Shown here piece by piece: positions 1 through 5,395 of a stretch of DNA of 6,710 bases. The DNA comes from Promethearchaeota archaeon. Its GTDB lineage: Archaea > Asgardarchaeota > Lokiarchaeia > Sigynarchaeales > SOKP01. The notes beneath the pieces are model-generated. The model searched no databases and had not been told where the DNA came from. It saw only the letters and a list, made by a program, of their open reading frames with translations. Numbering within the stretch: the first letter of the stretch is position 1; the number at the start of each line of letters is the position of its first letter. Where the stretch lies: assembly GCA_030620005.1 (NCBI GenBank), contig JAUXAJ010000278.1, forward strand, positions 1-6,710. Reading direction: 5' to 3'. The position numbers were made by a program, and so were the translations under genes.

Positions 1-1811
1 TTAAAATCTCCTTTTTGAAGTGGTTTAAGCGCTGCTAAAACCTTTTCACGACCTTCTAAATTTTCTGCTATTATCATATCGAGGACCTTTGGTAATCTAT
101 CTGCGTCATTGAACATGCGTTCAGTCCTGCATAGCCCGATACCTTCAGCACCATTGTTTACCGCGTCTTTCGCCATTTGAGGTGTATCGGCGTTTGCTCT
201 GATTTTCAGCGTCCTATATTTATCGCACAACTCAAGATAATTTTGGAAATCTCCAGTAAGTTCTGGTTCAATTGTTTTAACTTCACCGACATATACGTTA
301 CCAGTTAAACCATCTATAGAAACGATGTCTCCCTTTCTAAATATTGTTTTTTCTCCGATTTTTACGATACCTGATTTTTCATCAATTCTTAACTCGCCTG
401 CTCCAACGATCGCTGGTAATCCAATACCGCGCGCTACTACAGCAGCGTGACATGTCTTCCCCCCTCTACTTGTTAGAATGCCAATTGATGCAACCATGCC
501 AGGAAAATCCTCGGGTCTCGTCTCTTTTCGCACTAAAATGAGGTCTTCTCCGGCTTTTTTTAGTTCAACGGCCTCAGCACACTCAAAAATTGCCTTTCCC
601 GTGACTACCCCGGGACTGGCATTATATCCTTTAACAATCGGTTCTTTTTCCTCTTCCGGTGAAAGACGTTTATGCAAGAGCTCGTTAATTTTCGAAGGTT
701 GAACTCGTAAGATAGCCGTTTCTTCGCCAATTAGTCCTTCTTCTAGCTGATCCATGGCAATTTTAATAGCAGCCTCACCAGTACGCTTGCCATCACGGGT
801 CTGTAAGAAGTAAAGTTTATTATCTTCAACTGTAAATTCACAATCTTGCATGTTATGGTAATTTTTTTCGAGTTTATCTCCTAAATCGTATAATTCTTCC
901 ACAAGTTTTGGTTTTATCTTGCTAAGTTCATCTAAGTTCAGGGGTGTTCGAACGCCAGCGACTACATCTTCGCCTTGAGCGTTTTCTAAGTATTCACCCA
1001 TGACTTTTTTTTCTCCGTTCATTGGAGATCGAGTAAATAAAACACCTGTTCCAGACTCATCGTTAAAATTCCCAAAAACCATTTTTTGAACATTTACAGC
1101 GGTCCCATAATCAGGAATCTTATTAATTTTTCGATATGCAACGGCTCGTTCCGAATCCCATGAAGCAAATACTGCGTCTATAGCAGTATATAATTGTTCG
1201 TATGCTTCTTGAGGGAAATCTGTTTTTAGTAGTTCTTTGTACCTGATTATCGAGATTTTACCAATTTCTTTCATATCCTCCGCGCTTAAATCGAGATCTG
1301 ATGGATAATCACTTTTTTTCTTAAATTCTTCAAGTATCTCGTCGTAAGGTTCTCGACCAGTACCCATTACAATATCTGAATAGGATAGTATGAACCTTCT
1401 CCAAGAATCCCATGCTAATCGAGGGTTTCTCTCTGCCATTTTTTCCGATATAGCCATGCTCATTCCTAAATTCAATACGGTATCCATCATTCCCGGCATG
1501 CTTTCTGGCGCACCAGAACGGACAGATACTAATAAAGGTCTATCCAGATCCCCAAATTTTTGACCCGTAATTTCTTCAAGTTCCTTTATTGCATTATTTA
1601 CTTGCTCTTTTAATCCCTCGGGCCACTTTCCACCTTTCGTCATCGTGCTTAATTTGCACGGAATTGTAAATCCGGGTGGAACAGGTAGCCCCATGCTTGT
1701 CATCATTGCTAATCCAGCACCTTTGCCTCCAAACTTCAATTTGTTTTCCTTAATTTTTCCTGGACGTTCGTCAGAAAACATGTATACCATTTTTTCAGTA
1801 TTATTTGACAT
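1..1811 (-). CDS. ppdK: Pyruvate, phosphate dikinase (PPDK), C-terminus beyond the window
   Basis: PPDK catalyses ATP + phosphate + pyruvate <-> AMP + PPi + PEP in the cytoplasm, serving gluconeogenesis or PPi-linked glycolysis. The minus-strand frame from the ATG at 1811-1809 stays open for 603 codons to position 1; an in-frame TGA (plus 1818-1820) lies just upstream, which supports this start. The order of domains is visible. An N-terminal nucleotide-binding domain has KFGGKGAGLAMM (about residues 26-37) and SVRSGAPESMPGMMDT with Arg98. The central phosphohistidine domain has LTSRGGKTCHAAVVARG, with catalytic His455 (codon 447-449). The PEP/pyruvate barrel begins with IRANADTP and GIGLCRTERMF (Arg562). 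The SVRSGAPESMPGMMDT motif and the linker ending NELLH distinguish PPDK from PEP synthase. The family is usually about 870-900 residues, so roughly a third is missing to the left. Two family positions differ from the common form: GGKTCH for GGMTSH and RTERMF for RTEHMF. All four Trp codons are TGG. Base composition looks richer in GC than the genes to the right. Confidence 0.96.
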   Translation of the reverse strand, partial: MSNNTEKMVYMFSDERPGKIKENKLKFGGKGAGLAMMTSMGLPVPPGFTIPCKLSTMTKGGKWPEGLKEQVNNAIKELEEITGQKFGDLDRPLLVSVRSGAPESMPGMMDTVLNLGMSMAISEKMAERNPRLAWDSWRRFILSYSDIVMGTGREPYDEILEEFKKKSDYPSDLDLSAEDMKEIGKISIIRYKELLKTDFPQEAYEQLYTAIDAVFASWDSERAVAYRKINKIPDYGTAVNVQKMVFGNFNDESGTGVLFTRSPMNGEKKVMGEYLENAQGEDVVAGVRTPLNLDELSKIKPKLVEELYDLGDKLEKNYHNMQDCEFTVEDNKLYFLQTRDGKRTGEAAIKIAMDQLEEGLIGEETAILRVQPSKINELLHKRLSPEEEKEPIVKGYNASPGVVTGKAIFECAEAVELKKAGEDLILVRKETRPEDFPGMVASIGILTSRGGKTCHAAVVARGIGLPAIVGAGELRIDEKSGIVKIGEKTIFRKGDIVSIDGLTGNVYVGEVKTIEPELTGDFQNYLELCDKYRTLKIRANADTPQMAKDAVNNGAEGIGLCRTERMFNDADRLPKVLDMIIAENLEGREKVLAALKPLQKGDF

Positions 1812-1977
1812 TTTTATTCATCTATTACTTTCCTAAATCTCAAAAACATTAATACTTCCTTAATAAGTGATATGAACCATGATATAAAAAAAAAGAGATT
1901 AATCAATTAAGAAAAAGAATTAATAACCAAAGTATCGATTTATTTTATAATAAATGGTAATTAATGTAAAGAATTTG

Positions 1978-2007
1978 CTTTTTACTACTTTTTACTACTT
2001 TTTAAAA
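1978..2007. repeat. 10-bp tandem repeat, unit CTTTTTACTA
   Basis: Two exact copies of CTTTTTACTA (1978-1987 and 1988-1997) are followed by a third partial copy, CTTTTTAAAA (1998-2007). The period is about one DNA helical turn and the array lies 84-113 bases upstream of the tyrS start. It could be phased binding sites for a regulator or a simple slippage product; the sequence does not decide between these. Confidence 0.6.
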
Positions 2008-2049
2008 CGATAAGATTAAATTAACTCAATTCAAAAAGATTTTATCAAT

Positions 2050-2075
2050 GTAAATATTAATTAATTTATATAAAT
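2050..2075 (+). promoter_or_regulatory. Probable TATA-type promoter of tyrS
   Basis: An uninterrupted A/T stretch containing TTTATATAAA (2065-2074) ends 16 bases before the tyrS ATG at 2091. In archaea a TATA box this close to the start implies a transcript with almost no leader, which agrees with the absence of a clear Shine-Dalgarno sequence. The nearby ATG at 2083 is a decoy: it reads only three codons before TGA. The assignment is inferred from position and composition. Confidence 0.45.
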
Positions 2076-2090
2076 AATGTAGATGGTAAA

Positions 2091-3200
2091 ATGACTTTAA
2101 CTTTAGATGAAAAGATTGAGTTACTTAAAGAAGTGGGAGAAGAATTTATTACTGAAGAAGAAGCTCGAAAAATGATTGCATGGAAAACTGAACATAATAA
2201 AAATATTTACGCGTACGATGGTTTTGAACCTTCTGGAAACATTCATATTGCTCAAGGGCTCTTGAGAGCAATCAATGTAAACAAACTAACGAAAGCTGGG
2301 GTCAAATTCAAGTTTCTCGTAGCCGATTGGCACGCAGCGGCAAATCATAAATTTGGGGGAGACCTAAAAGTTATCAAGAAGGTAGGTGATTTCTTCATTG
2401 AGCTTTGAAAAGTATGTGGAATGGATTTAGATAACGTGGAATTTATTTACGCTTCTGATATAGTTAAAGATCCTCAATATTGGGAACTGGTATTGAATAT
2501 AGCTATAAATAGTTCGTTGAAAAGGGTTAAAAGATGCACCCAAATTATGGGGCGGAGTGAAACTGACAAGTTAGCTGCGTCGCAAATCCTGTATCCTTTA
2601 ATGCAATGTGCAGACATTTTTTATCTCCCAGCAGATATCTGTCAGTTAGGTCTAGACCAAAGAAAAGTTAACATGCTGGCTCGAGACATTGCTAATAAAT
2701 TGAACAAACCAAAACCAATAGCACTTCACCATCACATGTTAATGGGTTTAACTAAACCTCCAGAAACAGACTTGAATGGAATAGATCGTGTCATAAAACT
2801 TAAAATGTCGAAATCAAATCCAGATTCAGCCATTTTCATGTTAGACTCTCCAGCTGATGTAAAACGCAAAATAAATAAAGCTTATTGTCCTCCAAAACAA
2901 ATATTTGATAATCCTGTTTTGGAATATTGTAAATATATCATTTTTGAATTAGTCGATAAAGTCTTAGTTGAAAGACCTGAAAAATACGGAGGAAATATCG
3001 AATATAATTCTTATAAAGCTCTTGAGAAAGATTATAGTGCTGGAAAATTAAACCCTCCCGATTTAAAACCTGCTGTAGTTAAATATTTAAACCAATTAAT
3101 TGATCCTATAAGAGAACACTTCGAAAAGAACGATAAAGCAAAAAAATTGTACAATTTTGTTCAAAAACAATATAAAAAATATAAATCAAAACAAAAATAA
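2091..3200 (+). CDS. tyrS: Tyrosyl-tRNA synthetase, archaeal/eukaryotic type, interrupted by an in-frame UGA at a Trp position
   Basis: TyrRS activates tyrosine with ATP and charges tRNA-Tyr in the cytoplasm. The frame spans 369 codons before a TAA stop but carries one TGA at codon 106, leaving open halves 2091-2408 (105 residues) and 2421-3200 (259 residues) in the same frame. Numbered over the whole gene: YDGFEPSGNIHIAQG carries the class I HIGH-type motif (HIAQ, 52-55). YPLMQCAD (Tyr168, Gln172, Asp175) and QLGLDQRK (Gln190) are the tyrosine-recognition residues of archaeal TyrRS. KMSKS is at 238-242. Residues from about 260 onward form the helical anticodon-binding domain. The lines IMGRSETD, QILYPLMQCADIF and KAYCPPK closely match plant cytosolic TyrRS as I remember it, and the alignment across the stop is collinear without a gap. 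Both halves keep conserved residues, so decay, if real, is recent. The Vps29-like gene follows after 15 bases. The identity is certain; whether a full-length protein is made is not. Confidence 0.93.
2406..2408 (+). other. In-frame TGA inside tyrS (codon 106)
   Basis: The codon lies in GDFFIEL-TGA-KVCGMD. Plant-type TyrRS, as I remember it, reads ...EYFQEIWKAAGMD, which puts Trp at exactly this codon, one base change (TGG to TGA) away. The 11 Trp codons I can read elsewhere in the window (ppdK 4, tyrS 3, phosphoesterase 1, aminotransferase 3) are all TGG, and no other in-frame TGA occurs in about 2,000 codons. The next ATG (2421) could allow re-initiation, but it has no obvious ribosome-binding site. 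Confidence 0.9.
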
Positions 3201-3215
3201 AATAATTTTATTGAC

Positions 3216-3845
3216 ATGTTTTTTTTTTTAATCATTGGAGACTCTCATGTTCCGAGAAGGGCGAAAGAGATTCCTAATGAGATAAGAAACAAGATAATTG
3301 AATTGTCAGGAGAAAAATTATTTGATAGTACTTTTTTTACTGGAGATTTGATAAAATATCCTGAATTAATTGATCTTTTAAAATCAAAGACAAAAATACA
3401 TTTGTATATTGTTATTGGAAACATGGATTATTATAATGGAAATAGAGATGCTTCTATTTATCAAAAACTAGATGTCTCTTTCTTAGATAATGATAAAATG
3501 ATTATTGGATTAACTCATGGATCGCAGATCCAACCACGAGGCGATCGTTCACAATTAGAATCTCTTGCGCTTGAAAAAAATTTTAACATTTTAATTTCGG
3601 GGCATACTCATAAAGAAGATATATTTCTTTCAAAAAATGGCATTCTTTTACTAAATCCTGGAAGTTCTACAGGAGCCTGGTCTTTTATTGCTAGCGGAAT
3701 TCCTTCCTTTATTGTTCTGGAGATTCAAGATAAAACTAAAGAAATAAAAGTATCCCTGTTCCAATTAGATAAAAAAACAAAAGAAATCAATGAGTTAAAG
3801 TCTTTTTATGTTTTTAAAAAGGGACGAATTTATAAAAAATTGTAA
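3216..3845 (+). CDS. Vps29-like metallophosphoesterase (MJ0936/YfcE superfamily)
   Basis: This 209-residue, single-domain calcineurin-like phosphoesterase has all its metal ligands: GDSH (Asp9, His11), TGD (Asp44), GNMD (Asn69), THG (His101) and GHTH (His130, His132). Archaeal relatives such as MJ0936 are phosphodiesterases. Several stretches instead track eukaryotic Vps29, the retromer subunit: GDSHVPRRAKEIP against GDLHIPHRCNSLP, NILISGHTHK against DILISGHTHK, LNPGSSTGAW against INPGSATGAY, and GIPSFIVLEIQ against IIPSFVLMDIQ (human lines from memory). Human Vps29 has lost two ligands (TGN and GDFD), whereas this protein keeps Asp44 and Asn69, so it may still be an enzyme. The lysine-rich tail continues past the core. 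There is no signal peptide or membrane segment; FFFLII is the first beta strand. The start ATG sits 15 bases after the tyrS stop, and TAA is followed at once by TGA. An 11-T run directly after the ATG makes the first codons error-prone. The fold is secure; a retromer role is inference. Confidence 0.88.
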   Translation: MFFFLIIGDSHVPRRAKEIPNEIRNKIIELSGEKLFDSTFFTGDLIKYPELIDLLKSKTKIHLYIVIGNMDYYNGNRDASIYQKLDVSFLDNDKMIIGLTHGSQIQPRGDRSQLESLALEKNFNILISGHTHKEDIFLSKNGILLLNPGSSTGAWSFIASGIPSFIVLEIQDKTKEIKVSLFQLDKKTKEINELKSFYVFKKGRIYKKL

Positions 3846-4146
3846 TGAGTAAGAATTCGTTGAACTACGCCTCCCAAAATAAATAAAGAAAGGGGTCTTC
3901 TTGAGCAATCATGATAAAAAAATGTGTTAAAAACATTTAAGAGACATGTTTAGAGAGCTCAATCATTAATTGTTCATGAAGTGAAAAATATGTTAAAAAA
4001 ATTAAAGGATTGGATTAAAATCTTTGATTTATTTATTAATTCTTTACTCTCTTGACTTATTTAACCAAGATTGTCAAAATCCAAGAATCTCAAGGGAATT
4101 TAGCAAATTATTTATTCTATGTTGCTTTTAGTTTCTCTTGATACTC
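3846..4146. other. Gene-free gap between the phosphoesterase and aminotransferase genes
   Basis: No tRNA, mobile element or conserved coding sequence is recognisable here. It contains a weak hairpin (3920-3938: AAATGT, 7-base loop, ACATTT) that lacks a following T-tract, so it is not a convincing terminator. A 21-codon ORF (3990-4055, MLKKLKDWIKIF...) could encode a short amphipathic helix but has nothing to support expression. The TTATTTAT at 4108-4115, about 32 bases before the aminotransferase ATG, is a possible TATA element. Confidence 0.4.
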
Positions 4147-5259
4147 ATGTCTGATATTCATTTTAATAAAGAAGAAGGTTCGAAATTAAAATTATTTACT
4201 CCAGGACCTGTTCATGTGCCAAAAAGAATTTTGAAAGAATTAGCAAAACCCAATGATACTCATAGATCAACACCATACTCAGAAATGCATCAAATTGCGA
4301 AAGAAGGACTACAAAAATTATTATATACAAAAAATAAATGTCTTATATTTACTTCAAGCGCCACAGGCATAATGGAAGCTTGCGTGAGAAATTTGGTTAA
4401 AAACGACGAGAAAGCCCTTTTCCTATCAATAGGGGCGTTTGGTGATAGATGGTATCAAATTGGTGTTTCGAATGGAAAGAATGCTGTGAAAGAGAGCGTT
4501 GAATGGGGGAAGGGTTTAACACCAGAATTTATACAAAATGTTTTATCTAAAGATAAATATTCAGTGGCCTTTATTCAATCTAACGAAACCTCAACAGGTG
4601 TATATAACCCACTTCATGAAATAATCCCAATATTAAAAGATCATAATGTTCTGGTATGCATCGATGCAACTTCATCAATGGCCGGCGTGAAACTAGAAGT
4701 TGATAAGCTTGGTATTGATGTATGCTTAGCTTCTGTTCAAAAATGTTTCGCATTACCACCTGGACTAGCCATTTGTTCGATCTCTGACAGCGCTATTGAT
4801 AAAACAAGACAAGTAAAAAATAGGGGTTCTTACTTCGATTTTCTTTCTTTAATCAAGAAAAATGCAGTAAACCAAACTCCAACCACACCGCCAATTCCTC
4901 AAATTAGATGTTTAACTACCCAATTAGATTATATATTAAACCAAGAAGGTCTGGAAAAAAGATTTGAAAGACATTCACGGCTTGGAAAACGAACGAGAGC
5001 ATGGACACACGATGTAAACTTGGAAATGTTTCCAGAGAAAGGTTTTGAGTCAGATACTGTTTCTACCATGCGAAACACATTAAATATTGATTGTGCAAAA
5101 ATAGTAAATTTAATGCTATCTAGGGGTTTTAGAATAGTAAATGGGTATGGTTCTCTTGCGAATAAAACCTTTAGAATTGGTCACATGGGCGAAATAACTT
5201 TATCTGAACTTAATGAAATGTTAAATATCTTAACAGATGTAATTTCAGAGATAAAATAA
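4147..5259 (+). CDS. Class V PLP-dependent aminotransferase (alanine-glyoxylate / serine-pyruvate type)
   Basis: This 370-residue fold-type I aminotransferase is a soluble cytoplasmic enzyme that should move an amino group between a small amino acid and a 2-oxo acid. Numbered from the ATG at 4147: LFTPGPVHVP near the N-terminus is the family signature. SSATGIMEA (about 70-78) binds the PLP phosphate. QSNETSTG (about 144-151) is the HNETSTG-like segment. Asp173 in CIDATSS contacts the pyridine nitrogen, and Lys199 in ASVQKCFALPPGLA is the Schiff-base lysine. NQTPTTPPIP (about 242-251) and Arg343 in FRIGHMG complete the substrate site. All key residues are present and the length is normal. A TTG at 4138 would add three residues (MIL), but the ATG gives the expected start shortly before the conserved TPGP, so I prefer it. 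Candidate substrates are alanine/glyoxylate, serine/pyruvate or serine/glyoxylate; a phosphoserine aminotransferase-like role is also possible. The sequence alone does not settle this. It looks like its own transcription unit. Confidence 0.9.
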   Translation: MSDIHFNKEEGSKLKLFTPGPVHVPKRILKELAKPNDTHRSTPYSEMHQIAKEGLQKLLYTKNKCLIFTSSATGIMEACVRNLVKNDEKALFLSIGAFGDRWYQIGVSNGKNAVKESVEWGKGLTPEFIQNVLSKDKYSVAFIQSNETSTGVYNPLHEIIPILKDHNVLVCIDATSSMAGVKLEVDKLGIDVCLASVQKCFALPPGLAICSISDSAIDKTRQVKNRGSYFDFLSLIKKNAVNQTPTTPPIPQIRCLTTQLDYILNQEGLEKRFERHSRLGKRTRAWTHDVNLEMFPEKGFESDTVSTMRNTLNIDCAKIVNLMLSRGFRIVNGYGSLANKTFRIGHMGEITLSELNEMLNILTDVISEIK

Positions 5260-5395
5260 GTCATTTTTCCACGAATAACCTACTAATCATGGTTTAAAAT
5301 AAAAAAAAAAAAATAATTATTTTAACCGAATACATAAATATAACAATTTTTATAATTCGTTAAGTAAATATTATTTAAATCATAATTATTTGATA
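5260..5395. promoter_or_regulatory. AT-rich spacer with imperfect hairpin and probable promoter of the LRR gene
   Basis: An imperfect inverted repeat, GGTTTAAAAT (5291-5300) and ATTTTAACC (5319-5327), pairs with one bulged T and encloses a 13-A run (5301-5313). It could be a weak end-of-transcription signal for the aminotransferase, but on the plus strand the homopolymer is A, not the T-tract archaeal termination uses. A short TTTTT (5264-5268 region) just after the stop is an alternative. AAATATTATTTAAAT (about 5366-5380) lies 16-30 bases before the LRR ATG and is a reasonable TATA element for a nearly leaderless transcript. Confidence 0.35.

Larger units (their letters stand above)
1812..2090. 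promoter_or_regulatory. Divergent intergenic region between ppdK and tyrS
   Basis: This gene-free, very AT-rich stretch separates two genes that diverge from it, so it should hold both promoters. For ppdK, the minus strand reads a T-run followed by TATATC (plus about 1880-1893), roughly 70-80 bases before its ATG, and could be a TATA element. A weak AGGAAAG (plus 1828-1834) lies about 16 bases before the start, too far for a normal ribosome-binding site. The tyrS side is listed separately. I saw no tRNA or convincing small gene here. Promoter assignments rest on composition and position only. Confidence 0.45.

Noticed and set aside
344..702. Plus-strand open frames at 344-541 and 478-702
   Set aside because: They lie antisense to the intact ppdK frame and resemble no family; they are shadows of that gene.
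1645..1836. Plus-strand open frame of 63 codons
   Set aside because: It is antisense to the conserved N-terminus of ppdK and has no recognisable domain.
2051..2070. Palindromic operator in the TTAATTAA region upstream of tyrS
   Set aside because: Symmetry is limited to a few A/T bases expected by chance in such DNA.
2406..2408. Selenocysteine codon
   Set aside because: The aligned residue is Trp, not Cys, and TyrRS has no redox role; I saw no selenocysteine insertion element, though I could not fold the RNA.
3920..3938. Hairpin AAATGT/ACATTT as a terminator
   Set aside because: The stem is only six mostly A-T pairs and is not followed by a T-tract.
3990..4055. Possible 21-residue microprotein MLKKLKDWIKIF...
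   Set aside because: It is too short to judge, with no ribosome-binding site or conservation visible; chance is the simpler explanation in AT-rich DNA.
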